Of a DNA stretch of 64,000 bases, positions 18,843-27,226 are shown piece by piece. The notes beneath the pieces are model-generated. The model saw only the letters and a list, made by a program, of their open reading frames with translations, made no database searches and was not told where the DNA came from. The DNA is from a virus. Both the position numbers and the translations under genes were made by a program. Every line of letters starts with the position of its first letter. Within the stretch, counting starts at the first letter, position 1. The stretch spans positions 186,001 to 250,000 of IMG/VR virus record IMGVR_UViG_3300033571_009404. One strand, written 5' to 3'.

Positions 18843-19634
18843 ATGAGTATTGAAAACAATCAAGACGATCTGGTATCCATCCCAACGTCTTTGAATGTCC
18901 CTGTTGATGTTCTTATGCTCTTTTATAAGACCATCAGCAAGTGGGACGCCAAGTCGGATCAAGAGCGTGAATTGGTTACTCAGTTGAAAGCCATTCGCGA
19001 TCAGCGTTTGACGGTGTGGAAGAATGATTGCACCACTCTGTTCAAATACCTCTTGCGTGTGTTCGCTGATGTCAATGCTGTCCAGCAATCTGCAATTGCA
19101 AGTCTCAAGTTGGACGTTGGTCTGAATGACACTATGGATGAATACAAGAAATTGCATTCCATCTATAAATCCAGCCTGACGACTTTCGTTACCAACATTC
19201 ACATTCCAACCGAACCCGGTCAGTTCGATAGCTTGGAAATGCGTGTGGAGATATGCCCTACGTTCTACAAGGAATTCGCTGAAGGTGAAACAGCCCATGA
19301 CGATCTTGCTATCCTCAAGGATATGGTCATGGGGGTGTCTAACCCAGTCGAACATCGCATCTTGTATCAACTGTTGTCAATGATTCAAAAGTTGTGTCAA
19401 ATCAACTCCATTATCGGCATTCCCGGTCCGAAGTCTACCAACCGTGTGATGGAATTGGATGCGACTGACATTGGTGATGAACCTCGTCTGTTCGTTTTGA
19501 ATGTCGAAGGTCGTCAAGGGCAAAGCATCATCACTCTGGCTACTCTGGCGGTATCCTCAAAGGAGTTTCCCCTCATCAGTAGCGCCTTCTTTAAGAAGAA
19601 AAACCCTGACGAAGAACTTGCAGTGGTAGCTTGA
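18843..19634 (+). CDS. Array protein 10, unrecognised
   Basis: A 263 aa protein at ATG 18843 after AAAGGAGAG. It is more helical than earlier members (residues 20-110) and ends with GQSIITLATLAVSSKEF, a strand-helix unit in the same relative place as the family ending, then a short Lys/Glu tail. Last gene before a hairpin-bearing gap, so it probably closes the first transcription segment of the array. Confidence 0.6.
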   Translation: MSIENNQDDLVSIPTSLNVPVDVLMLFYKTISKWDAKSDQERELVTQLKAIRDQRLTVWKNDCTTLFKYLLRVFADVNAVQQSAIASLKLDVGLNDTMDEYKKLHSIYKSSLTTFVTNIHIPTEPGQFDSLEMRVEICPTFYKEFAEGETAHDDLAILKDMVMGVSNPVEHRILYQLLSMIQKLCQINSIIGIPGPKSTNRVMELDATDIGDEPRLFVLNVEGRQGQSIITLATLAVSSKEFPLISSAFFKKKNPDEELAVVA

Positions 19635-19687
19635 TGTAAATCATTATGTCTTCTGGAAAGAAGAACTAGATTTCAGCCTGCAATAAA

Positions 19688-19727
19688 TTACTAGCGATGG
19701 CTATGTATTAGAAAGCGTCGCTAGTAA
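19688..19727. other. Perfect 10-bp inverted repeat in gap
   Basis: TTACTAGCGA (19688-19697) pairs with TCGCTAGTAA (19718-19727) around a 20-base loop. It lies between array proteins 10 and 11 and lacks the TTTATGAC tag and a T-tract. It could be an operator, a processing site or a weak terminator before the highly expressed gene at 19766. Confidence 0.5.
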
Positions 19728-19765
19728 CACTCTCTCTAAGTCTCTACGTAAACAAGGAATTCGCA

Positions 19766-20356
19766 ATGACCGTGCAATCTTCCCAAGACCGCTTGTCCCT
19801 CGAACTCAAGAGCTTTGGCTTCGACAAGTACCAAACTCAGTTCCTGGACGCACGTGTGTTCAGCAGGCATAGCGCAGATCTGGTCGCCATCTACGATCGT
19901 GCTCGCTACAACCTCAAGACCCTGGGTCTGAACGACAACATCGACATCGACCTCACGCTTTCGGTCAACGAGCATGGTGTCAAAGAAGCCGCCAAAGTAC
20001 TGTGTGATGAGAATCTGGTTGGCTCGCTCAACACCATCAACACCCCCTCGACCTATATCGAGGTATTCACCGGAAAGGATATGGCGCACAAGATCGCCAA
20101 TGTCCTGAGCAAAGCCGGTAGCAATCCCTGCTATGGTAACAATACCACCTTCATTGATCTGCAAGCAGTTAAGAAGTTCTTCGTGGACTTCGTAATTGAT
20201 ATGGATCAATTCGGTGGTGTGACGTGGGGTATCGCACCGTCTGGCATTGGTCTGTCCATCGACATGATCTATCAAGGTCAGGTGGTCATGAATCTGCACA
20301 TCGGCACGCCTAACTGGAAACACCATATGGCTACCATCGAAGCAGAAGCAGCGTAA
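19766..20356 (+). CDS. Array protein 11, probably abundant, unrecognised
   Basis: A 196 aa protein starting at ATG 19766 behind AAGGAATTCGC. Its codon choice (CTG, AAG, ATC, GAC) is far more biased than that of its neighbours and matches PhuZ and the ChmA candidate, suggesting high expression. It has mixed alpha/beta content with a C-terminal strand pair (SIDMIYQGQVVMNLHIG) recalling the array ending. It is closed by a tagged hairpin. Function unknown. Confidence 0.65.
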   Translation: MTVQSSQDRLSLELKSFGFDKYQTQFLDARVFSRHSADLVAIYDRARYNLKTLGLNDNIDIDLTLSVNEHGVKEAAKVLCDENLVGSLNTINTPSTYIEVFTGKDMAHKIANVLSKAGSNPCYGNNTTFIDLQAVKKFFVDFVIDMDQFGGVTWGIAPSGIGLSIDMIYQGQVVMNLHIGTPNWKHHMATIEAEAA

Positions 20357-20369
20357 ACCTGCGCGTATT

Positions 20370-20402
20370 CCCCAGCACTTAAATGGTGCTGGGGTTTATG
20401 AC
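20370..20402 (+). terminator. Hairpin with TTTATGAC tag
   Basis: CCCCAGCAC (20370-20378) pairs perfectly with GTGCTGGGG (20386-20394), and TTTATGAC follows directly at 20395-20402. It closes the gene ending at 20356. Confidence 0.8.
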
Positions 20403-20421
20403 ACTTTGAAAAGGTTTCACT

Positions 20422-21117
20422 ATGGCAATAAAAGATGATGCATTTGATAACTTCAAGGCTGCTCTCTTGAATGTTCAAATCGAAAGTGTCGTCGGAGCAG
20501 AGATTGCAGCCGAAAAGCAAATCGAGCTAATGAACTTGGCTCGACTGCGTGAAGCGTTGACGACGTTGCGCCACTACGCGGTGATGGTTTTTGAATCACC
20601 AGAATTTGCAAAGGATACCCGTCATCTTAAATCGGAGCACTATCAAGTTACTTTGGTAGGGGAGCGCGTTTCATGTCCGATGATTATGACCTTTGCACGC
20701 GATTTTGATTCTCGCGTTACGATGGGGGATTTGGGAGAATGTGAGGTAACGGTGCAAAGCCAGCCTTATACGCTTCCTGACGGAGAACTGATTAACTGTT
20801 TAGCAAAGCAGGCTAAGAAGTTTACCAAGGGCGATCTTATTCACATGTCGCCTATGCACTGGGTCAATCACGCTTTAAACGCAAGACGACGCATGGTCGA
20901 TGTAATCTATGGGAAAGACTTACTCGATCCAAGTGCTGAAATGAATCAACTGATCAGCCATATCTCTGCATTTCTTGGTACCGTTACTCAAGGTCAAGCA
21001 CCTAGCCTCAGTAACGTACCAGTCAAGAGCTTGGCCAAATATAACATGAAAGATCCGGGTTCCTTCTTCTTGGCGGTCGTCTTACGTGGACGCGTGATTT
21101 TTACAATCCGCATTTGA
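20422..21117 (+). CDS. Array protein 12, unrecognised
   Basis: A 231 aa protein at ATG 20422 after AAAAGGTTTCACT. It has N-terminal helices, a middle with basic patches (NARRRMVDVIYGKDLL), and a C-terminal beta hairpin (SFFLAVVLRGRVIF). Codon use is less biased than in the gene before it. It ends 8 bases before the next ATG. Its place in the family is by size and position only. Confidence 0.6.
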   Translation: MAIKDDAFDNFKAALLNVQIESVVGAEIAAEKQIELMNLARLREALTTLRHYAVMVFESPEFAKDTRHLKSEHYQVTLVGERVSCPMIMTFARDFDSRVTMGDLGECEVTVQSQPYTLPDGELINCLAKQAKKFTKGDLIHMSPMHWVNHALNARRRMVDVIYGKDLLDPSAEMNQLISHISAFLGTVTQGQAPSLSNVPVKSLAKYNMKDPGSFFLAVVLRGRVIFTIRI

Positions 21118-21125
21118 GGGATATA

Positions 21126-21839
21126 ATGAGCGATATCAGGGGATCAAAGGAGTTCGTTAAGGACTTGATTGAGCCAGAGAAACGACTGTTCAATTTCGTG
21201 ATGCAGCAACTCAGTCACGAAATGGATCGTAGTAGTCGTCTTAACCAGAATTGGTTGCGTGCTCTGGCAGACATCAAGCGTGCCTATCAAGCAATCGTCA
21301 TTGACGCTGTTGCCGATGGGTTAAAATATCGAAGGATGAATGCGGTTCGACCTGACCAACCGGTCAAGTCAGCAATGGACTTAATTTCCCAAAAGCGTGG
21401 TGGTATGAAAATCCATCATTGCTACTCGGTCCAGAACTACGCAGTGGAGTGTTTGCGTGAACCGTTGAAATCCGATAACCGTTTTGGCTACAAGCTGGAA
21501 ATTCATCACTGGGTCCCGTTGGCCTATAAGGACTGCATTGATGAATGGAACTTCCCGGTCAAGCCTGACAAAAATCTGTCTTCGATTCTGAATGCTGTTC
21601 GAGTGCGCTTTGCAGGGATGGTTTACCGTAAGAGTGCCGTCGGTCATCCGGAGAATATGGGTAAGGTGATTACTTCAACTGTTGATGCTTTTTGCGACTT
21701 CATCGTTGCTTCACACGAGTCTTTGGAACACGTGTCGTATAAGCGTCATCTGCTGAAGGATCCTAAAGAACTGGAACAGATGGATGTCATGGTCACACAA
21801 GGTAACAACGAACTGCTGTGTGGTTTTTCTGCCTATTGA
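21126..21839 (+). CDS. Array protein 13, unrecognised
   Basis: A 237 aa protein. I chose ATG 21126 (GAGGGATATA upstream) over a TTG at 21114. It is helical and basic, with His and Trp-rich phrases in the middle (LEIHHWVPLAYKDCIDEW). No family ending is visible, so it may be unrelated to the array genes before it. It is closed by the hairpin at 21848. Confidence 0.6.
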   Translation: MSDIRGSKEFVKDLIEPEKRLFNFVMQQLSHEMDRSSRLNQNWLRALADIKRAYQAIVIDAVADGLKYRRMNAVRPDQPVKSAMDLISQKRGGMKIHHCYSVQNYAVECLREPLKSDNRFGYKLEIHHWVPLAYKDCIDEWNFPVKPDKNLSSILNAVRVRFAGMVYRKSAVGHPENMGKVITSTVDAFCDFIVASHESLEHVSYKRHLLKDPKELEQMDVMVTQGNNELLCGFSAY

Positions 21840-21840
21840 C

Positions 21841-21880
21841 GGCATAAGGAGAGAGCCCTTGGGCTCTCTCCTGTATGTCC
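21841..21880. terminator. Strong hairpin between convergent genes
   Basis: An 11-bp perfect stem GGAGAGAGCCC/GGGCTCTCTCC (21848-21871, TT loop) is flanked by GGCATAA on the left and TGTATGTCC on the right, degenerate forms of the window's hairpin tag on both strands. It stands between the stops at 21839 and 21894. Confidence 0.75.
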
Positions 21881-21893
21881 TTTCTTTTTTGTT

Positions 21894-22727
21894 TTACCGC
21901 ATGCCACCCATCGGGAACTTGATATCGCGCTGCCAAGTTTCACGATCATTCATGCGTGCAATCTTCATCCACTTCTCCTTCAGGAAGTTTTCGTAGAGTT
22001 CGTTTGCATCGGCATAAGTGTCAATGATCTGTTTGATGGTACCTAATGCTTGACCTGCGTACAGCTGACCCACGTCCATCTGAACGATGTATTCGTTGTA
22101 GATGTGTGCTTTCACCGCTAATGTCACCAGTTGGCTAAACGGATGAATGGTACGGATCTGCAAGTGTGCCATGTTAGGGTCATCTGCTAAGATACAACGC
22201 AGAGATACATTAGGCGGCAGAATGGTAGAGTCTTTCACCATAATGACGTTCTCACCTACTAACTGAACGTAAGCAGTTGAGACCACCGGAATGGTGCCAT
22301 AGGCGTCAATCATCGCTTGACCACTGTACATCATGGCCGAGTTGTTCACGGTACCAGAACCACCATACGCTGCTAACTTGGTAGCATCAGCATAAGTGAT
22401 GTTGATCGCAGAGACGATTGAACGACCTTGCGTTAACTTACGAGGGATGTCGTAGTAACAGATGTAGTCATACTGATCGTCGCGACGGGCAGGTAAACCT
22501 ACCAGTGGAATCATGGCTTCAGTGCCGCCAATGATGTTGCAATCCACCAGTACGCGAGGACGGATGACTTGGTTTAACAAAGCTTCGTCAATAGAGACAG
22601 GCGGTCGATTCCATCCTGGAAGCGACTGACCTAGGATACTACCAGGCTGCTGGAAGACAACGTTAAGTACCTCTCGCGGGATACGACGTTTGACATCATC
22701 AATAGCCTTAGAGATGGGGTTCAACAC
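21894..22727 (-). CDS. Probable virion protein, unrecognised (GTG start)
   Basis: A 277 aa minus-strand protein beginning at GTG 22727, with TTAGGAGAAC upstream giving a strong ribosome site. The sequence begins MLNPISKAIDDVKRRIPREVL, continues with a beta-rich domain with repeated Tyr, Val and Asn, and ends in a charged helix (KEKWMKIARMNDRETWQRDI). Composition resembles phage structural proteins. It is a single-gene unit opposite phuZ. Structural role is an inference. Confidence 0.55.
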   Translation of the reverse strand: MLNPISKAIDDVKRRIPREVLNVVFQQPGSILGQSLPGWNRPPVSIDEALLNQVIRPRVLVDCNIIGGTEAMIPLVGLPARRDDQYDYICYYDIPRKLTQGRSIVSAINITYADATKLAAYGGSGTVNNSAMMYSGQAMIDAYGTIPVVSTAYVQLVGENVIMVKDSTILPPNVSLRCILADDPNMAHLQIRTIHPFSQLVTLAVKAHIYNEYIVQMDVGQLYAGQALGTIKQIIDTYADANELYENFLKEKWMKIARMNDRETWQRDIKFPMGGMR

Positions 22728-22908
22728 TAAGTTCTCCTAAGCAAGGGATTCCAAATTATTGAAGACACTTATTATTACACTGAGCATATAAAAGAAAGGT
22801 CTCTATAGGATTGATTCCCTATCCTGTGTATTGCTCATAGTCGTGTTTTACAAGCATTGGCTAACATATGTAGTTGGTCTTATATCTCAACCGAAAAAGG
22901 AAACAAGC

Positions 22909-23901
22909 ATGTCCGATAAAATCAAAGGCAATGTCAGGGTCTACTGTGCAGGCGGCCTCGGTGCAAACCTGGCTTCGATCTTGCTGCGCGACACCAAGCA
23001 GCCCGCAGCAGACGGCTTCGCCAATCTGGACGTCTGCCTGATCGATACCTCCAAGTCGAACCTGATCGACTCCGCCGTCCCCGAAGCCAATCGCTATCTG
23101 GTGGAAGATCGTGACGGTTCTGGTGGTGTGCGTTCCGAGAACGCTGAAGCCATCATCGAGCGCAAGCTGGAAGTGCTGCAGAAGTTCAAGCCCTCTGATG
23201 ATCTGAACATCGTCATCTCCTCGGGTGGTGGTGGTTCCGGTTCGGTCATCGCACCGGTGCTGGTCGGTGAACTGTTGAACCGTGGCCTGAACGTGATCGT
23301 GCTGATGGTCGGTTCCCAAGAAACCGTCACCGAAGCCAACAACACTCTGAAGACCCTGATGTCGTACGAAGGCGTGTGGAAGGCTACCGGTCAGCCGGTG
23401 GTGATCTCCTACACCGAGAACGATGCCAAGAACAGCCACAAGGACAACGACGAACTGATCGTCCAACGTGTGACTGCACTGCGTGTGCTGTTCAGCCGCG
23501 AGAACCACGGTCTGGATTCCATGGACCTGACCAACTGGCTGCACTTCAACAAGGTGACCTCCTTCCAGAACTCCGGTATCGCTGGCCTGTCGATCGCTGA
23601 CAAGGCTACCGACATGGGCGATGGCAAGGGTATCCTGTCGGTGGCTACGCTGTCGGCTGATGTCGAAACCTCCAGCCTGCCGTACCTGGTCGAATACCAA
23701 CGCAAGGGTCTGACCAAGCTGAAGGACAAGATCGATGGTCTGCCGATCCACTACCTCATCTCGGATGGCTTCCTGGCTGACCGTGTGAGTCGTATCGAAA
23801 AGACCCTGAACGACTTCGATGCCAATCGCGACGCTCGCGTCAAGACTGGTCCCCTGTTCAACCGCAAGGGTGAAAAGGGTGAAGGCGGTCTGGTGTTCTA
23901 A
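22909..23901 (+). CDS. phuZ: PhuZ-type phage tubulin/FtsZ-like GTPase
   Basis: A 330 aa protein of the tubulin/FtsZ superfamily. In nucleus-forming phages PhuZ forms dynamic filaments that centre the phage nucleus and carry capsids to it. The signature G-rich loop GGGGSGS lies at residues 106-112, preceded by the strand NIVISS; the first GTP-binding loop is probably AGGLGANLAS near 11-20, and the D-T-S loop follows. I chose ATG 22909 (AAAGGAAACAAGC upstream), not the earlier in-frame ATG. The C-terminus is basic and Gly-rich (GEKGEGGLVF) with no obvious acidic tail, unlike what is described for well-studied PhuZ. Codon bias indicates high expression. Confidence 0.9.
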   Translation: MSDKIKGNVRVYCAGGLGANLASILLRDTKQPAADGFANLDVCLIDTSKSNLIDSAVPEANRYLVEDRDGSGGVRSENAEAIIERKLEVLQKFKPSDDLNIVISSGGGGSGSVIAPVLVGELLNRGLNVIVLMVGSQETVTEANNTLKTLMSYEGVWKATGQPVVISYTENDAKNSHKDNDELIVQRVTALRVLFSRENHGLDSMDLTNWLHFNKVTSFQNSGIAGLSIADKATDMGDGKGILSVATLSADVETSSLPYLVEYQRKGLTKLKDKIDGLPIHYLISDGFLADRVSRIEKTLNDFDANRDARVKTGPLFNRKGEKGEGGLVF

Positions 23902-23910
23902 CTAGACTGT

Positions 23911-23995
23911 ACTCCTGGGACTTCGGTCTCAGGAGGACTCCAATGACATTTTAATACGCTACTACAGGTCTTAGAATGTCATTGGAGTTTATGGC
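23911..23995 (+). terminator. Tandem hairpins downstream of phuZ
   Basis: First, CTCCTGGGAC pairs with GTCTCAGGAG (23912-23935, UUCG loop, one wobble). Second, a perfect 14-bp inverted repeat ACTCCAATGACATT (23937-23950) with AATGTCATTGGAGT (23975-23988) encloses a 24-base loop, followed by TTTATGGCCTTTATGCC. The pair should give a very stable 3' end to the phuZ mRNA. Confidence 0.75.
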
Positions 23996-24066
23996 CTTTA
24001 TGCCTTTTGTTTTTTCTTGGCAATAAAAACACAATAATCTTATTCTATGTCCATAGGTAGGGGAAT

Positions 24067-24501
24067 ATGACCTTGAGTGCAACCCAGAGTCGTAAAACGA
24101 CGCTGATACATGATCTAAACGATTATGTTAACCTGGTATGGGAATCGATTCACGACGCGGTTGAGAAGAAGGGATTCTTGTACGACTCAACCTTAACTCC
24201 CAAGAACATTGTTAAGTGGATCATTGCCAAAGAGTTCTGGCAAGCATACCACATTACGATGGTTGGGAATAACCCGGAGCTAGATGTAATACAGGATACT
24301 TTGTCAGCGATTCACCATGAATCGAACATGACATTGAATGGTCGTTTGACGGAGTATACCTTAGCGTATATCCCGTCACTGAAAGTACTTGACCCTTATC
24401 GTGAGATGAGTATGGAAATCTACGGTCGAGATCTCCACATCGTCTACTACGGTCAAGTCACTAATGAACTCTATAACCTCAGTAGTTGGAAAATGACATG
24501 A
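24067..24501 (+). CDS. Second array, protein 1, unrecognised
   Basis: A 144 aa protein at ATG 24067 after TAGGGGAAT. It is helical in the first 80 residues with a beta end (SMEIYGRDLHIVYYGQV). Its stop overlaps the start of the next gene (ATGA). It opens a run of eight small genes packed with overlaps to 27622, a layout typical of fast-changing early genes. No family recognised. Confidence 0.6.
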   Translation: MTLSATQSRKTTLIHDLNDYVNLVWESIHDAVEKKGFLYDSTLTPKNIVKWIIAKEFWQAYHITMVGNNPELDVIQDTLSAIHHESNMTLNGRLTEYTLAYIPSLKVLDPYREMSMEIYGRDLHIVYYGQVTNELYNLSSWKMT

Positions 24502-25184
24502 ACAACTTTATGGGTGGTATGAGATTAGATGCACTGGGAAGGATCAGTTCACCTAGTTTCAAACTAGAGCGCAAAGATTACTCTGGTAATTCAGACGATC
24601 GCGATGGCATCATCATCGATGTCATGGACGCTGCGTACTCGTTTGAGCAAACCAAAGCAACGCAGTACATGATTGCAAGGGATCAGTTTAGCATTGGTCG
24701 TCTCAGTCATTATGAGGCCGTGATCAAAGCGCGTTTAAACGATGGTCGTATCTTAGAGGAACGAGTCTACAGCCTCCAAACTGAACATGAAGATCAGTTC
24801 TGGATGGAGGAAATTTACATGTACCCTATACTGGGTATGAACTTGGTCCGTGAGGTAGTTGAGAACCGTGTGAAACAATCTGCAGCATGGCCAATGGGTC
24901 AGGTGCGTACTCACATGGAGATCTTCATCAACTACATGAGCGAGTATTGGCTCAATGCGATTAATCAAACCACAGACCCAGAGATCAAGTACCAACAGGA
25001 ACTAGCAGTCGAGGCGTTGTTTACGATCTTCCGACCCTTGCTAGACTTGGTGGATCAATTTATTTCGGGTAATCCCTGGCTGCAATATGAAGTCCGCACT
25101 CAAGCTAGATCGGTCGTGATCATCAGAGGCGAAGATTATCGTATCCAGGAGTACTACCGGATGAAAAATAGCCAGAAAGACTGA
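24498..25184 (+). CDS. Second array, protein 2, unrecognised
   Basis: A 228 aa protein. ATG 24498 forms an ATGA overlap with the preceding stop and is preferred to TTG 24486. It shows beta strands around residues 50-90, then helices (AVEALFTIFRPLLDLVDQFI) and a basic C-terminus. The next gene starts 1 base after its stop. It is the longest protein of the second array and resembles the first array in size, but the family ending is not seen. Confidence 0.6.
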   Translation: MNNFMGGMRLDALGRISSPSFKLERKDYSGNSDDRDGIIIDVMDAAYSFEQTKATQYMIARDQFSIGRLSHYEAVIKARLNDGRILEERVYSLQTEHEDQFWMEEIYMYPILGMNLVREVVENRVKQSAAWPMGQVRTHMEIFINYMSEYWLNAINQTTDPEIKYQQELAVEALFTIFRPLLDLVDQFISGNPWLQYEVRTQARSVVIIRGEDYRIQEYYRMKNSQKD

Positions 25185-25185
25185 T

Positions 25186-25644
25186 ATGTTTGAACCACAT
25201 GGGTTAATTGTCCAGCATCCTTGTGTTTTGATTTCGTTGACCGATGCCATGCAGGTCTTAAGAGAAGCCATTGTTGACTTCAGAAATAAGAATCGACATC
25301 AAGCAGATTACAACTATCCAATTTGGCGAGATGGTGGTTTTGACACCATTCGTTTCTTTCAACTGATCGTGCGTTCAGCATTGGTTGGGGATAGTTTTCC
25401 AGTCGATGCCATGCAGGTGTTGGAAAACGCTGGGATGGATTACAACCTTGCTAAGGATGTCACAGTGACATTGGTGGATTTGATCCAAGGTAACATCATT
25501 GATCACTTCCCCAATTACAGCATCGAACAGATGTCGAAGTTTCACTTTGGTATCATGCCTCATGGCGATATGCATATCTTCCCTAACGGCATCCCGCCAG
25601 TGGCCAAAGGAGTAAACAATGCTGGCAGTGATTTTACCCTCTAG
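25186..25644 (+). CDS. Second array, protein 3, unrecognised
   Basis: A 152 aa protein at ATG 25186, directly after the previous stop, so translation is probably coupled. It has a central helical part (MQVLREAIVDFRNKNR and MQVLENAGMDYNLAKDVTV) and a C-terminal segment HFGIMPHGDMHIFPNG with a run of His and Gly. The last 26 bases overlap the next gene. No function recognised. Confidence 0.6.
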   Translation: MFEPHGLIVQHPCVLISLTDAMQVLREAIVDFRNKNRHQADYNYPIWRDGGFDTIRFFQLIVRSALVGDSFPVDAMQVLENAGMDYNLAKDVTVTLVDLIQGNIIDHFPNYSIEQMSKFHFGIMPHGDMHIFPNGIPPVAKGVNNAGSDFTL

Positions 25645-26074
25645 TGAGATCATTAACTACTATCACAAATACGAGACAGTCTTCAGTTTCGTTAATGGTG
25701 GTGTTAAGGAATTGGTCAAACAACTTATCATGGTCTCTCATGGTTGGTATTACGACCATTTCTCAGATCTGCAAAAGACCGAGCAGTCCGTGCGTTTGAC
25801 AAATGAGCTGGTGGAACAGTACGAGAACTCCGTACATCGCCGGTACTTAGAAAACACACACTACCAGAATATGGATGTATCTCGCATGGTCGAACAGTTC
25901 ATCGATGAAATCGAAGACGCTGTTAATGCGATGATGAATCAGTATTTTGCAGGCGTACCTTACCAAGTCACTTCCTTTGCAGGGTGGTTAGGTTTAGAGG
26001 CGGTAGTGTATATGTCACCAGTAGGGGGTCAGAGTGTACAACATCCAACCCCAGTCCATTATAGTCTCTTTTAA
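25619..26074 (+). CDS. Second array, protein 4, unrecognised
   Basis: A 151 aa protein whose ATG 25619 lies inside the end of the previous gene behind a strong AAAGGAG. It is helical, acidic and Tyr-rich (VNGGVKELVKQLIMVSHGWYY), with a possible amphipathic helix near residue 90. It overlaps the next reading frame by 41 bases. No family recognised. Confidence 0.6.
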   Translation: MLAVILPSSEIINYYHKYETVFSFVNGGVKELVKQLIMVSHGWYYDHFSDLQKTEQSVRLTNELVEQYENSVHRRYLENTHYQNMDVSRMVEQFIDEIEDAVNAMMNQYFAGVPYQVTSFAGWLGLEAVVYMSPVGGQSVQHPTPVHYSLF

Positions 26075-26447
26075 AGATGCCAATAACAAACTGAAATCCA
26101 GTTTCGTTGATCAGGAACTGCCCGCGCTTCCATTTGCATGGATAGCACGGGTGGTTTTTGATGTCATCTCTCACTATGGGCGTGGGAATTATGGCGCAGA
26201 AGAAATCGCAGCAATGTGCATGGAGATTGTAGATGATTGGTATATGCGAGTTGAAGTGGAAGAAGAAACAGGGGAAGTTTTTACAAACACACCTCTAGCT
26301 AATATGATACAACTGCGCGTCACCCAGTACCAAATAGCGGTGGAGAGCGAGTTGGATAATTTAGGATTATTCGTACATGGACGACTGCATTATCAGTTAA
26401 AGGAGTTTATTGATGAGGACACCGGAATTCTGGCCCTCCGGCAATGA
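26034..26447 (+). CDS. Second array, protein 5 (GTG start), repeat-family member
   Basis: A 137 aa protein; GTG 26034 behind AGGGGGTC is the best start, giving an overlap with the previous gene. Late in the sequence ESELDNLGLFVHGRLHY is shared in pattern with the next two proteins (helix, LGL, aromatic or Val, then G and Y), so these three probably descend from a duplication. It overlaps the next gene by 35 bases. Function unknown. Confidence 0.55.
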   Translation: MYNIQPQSIIVSFKDANNKLKSSFVDQELPALPFAWIARVVFDVISHYGRGNYGAEEIAAMCMEIVDDWYMRVEVEEETGEVFTNTPLANMIQLRVTQYQIAVESELDNLGLFVHGRLHYQLKEFIDEDTGILALRQ

Positions 26448-26847
26448 CTTTCAAAAGATCATTCTGGATACAGAGGCTGATGTAACCAGATTGCGCCATC
26501 ACTTGGCAATGGTTCAAGGACAACTAAAAGAAGATGAGATCTACGATGTATTGGTCGATGCAGCGATGTATGAATCGGGTGCAGAAGGTGAATTGGCTGT
26601 TGCCATGCATTACGACTATGGTAATGTAGAGGTACTCTTCAGCACTCCATTACAATGCGAAGATTTTTGTCTAACCATGGAGCGGTTAGGTAAGAGCATC
26701 ATTCGCCAATTAAAAGACTTAGGTCTTTACCAGAACGGCGCGTGTAATTACCGTTATGGCAACACATGTGGTAGTGACTTGGTGTTGTACTCTAACGAGT
26801 ACTACTTAAATCACATCACTATTCCCAACATCATGGAGTGTCAATGA
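26413..26847 (+). CDS. Second array, protein 6, repeat-family member
   Basis: A 144 aa protein. ATG 26413 is spaced 7 bases from AAAGGAG and is preferred to TTG 26410. The phrase RQLKDLGLYQNGACNY matches the LGL-x-x-x-G pattern of the flanking two proteins. An acidic helix and short strands precede it. Its stop overlaps the next ATG (ATGA). Function unknown. Confidence 0.6.
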   Translation: MRTPEFWPSGNDFQKIILDTEADVTRLRHHLAMVQGQLKEDEIYDVLVDAAMYESGAEGELAVAMHYDYGNVEVLFSTPLQCEDFCLTMERLGKSIIRQLKDLGLYQNGACNYRYGNTCGSDLVLYSNEYYLNHITIPNIMECQ

Positions 26848-27218
26848 GTGAGACTGTAAACATCCCCAGACATGCGCTGGTGGAAGCAGCGGACTTGATC
26901 AATGAGTTCATGATCAGGATCGAGCATATCAAAAATCGCAATATTGCAGCGACAATGATGGTGCTCTTAATCTTCGATCAATTCAGTGATGGGAAGAATC
27001 CAAATACCTTCCCTGACACCTTCCCCAATTGGCAATCGTTCAATTGGGATTACAGTGACCAAGATAAGGCAATTATACGAAATGCAGGACTGGCTCTAGC
27101 GCACTCCCTCTACAATGAGCTAATGGCGCTAGGGCTAGTTCACCAGGGCCGTGTGCCCTACGTCACTAACAGAGTTGAAGCGAACAATTTGATCGTGCTC
27201 GACTACATGCCTTATTAG
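26844..27218 (+). CDS. Second array, protein 7, repeat-family member
   Basis: A 124 aa protein starting at ATG 26844 in an ATGA overlap, with GGAG 5 bases upstream. The ending YNELMALGLVHQGRVPY matches the pattern of the two preceding proteins. The first 60 residues are helical (LINEFMIRIEHIKNRN). It ends 8 bases before the next gene. Function unknown. Confidence 0.6.
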   Translation: MSETVNIPRHALVEAADLINEFMIRIEHIKNRNIAATMMVLLIFDQFSDGKNPNTFPDTFPNWQSFNWDYSDQDKAIIRNAGLALAHSLYNELMALGLVHQGRVPYVTNRVEANNLIVLDYMPY

Positions 27219-27226
27219 GAAACGCC

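Noticed and set aside
22861-23751. Antisense ORF opposite phuZ
   Set aside because: Shadow frame of a biased gene; low-complexity Gln/His-rich translation.
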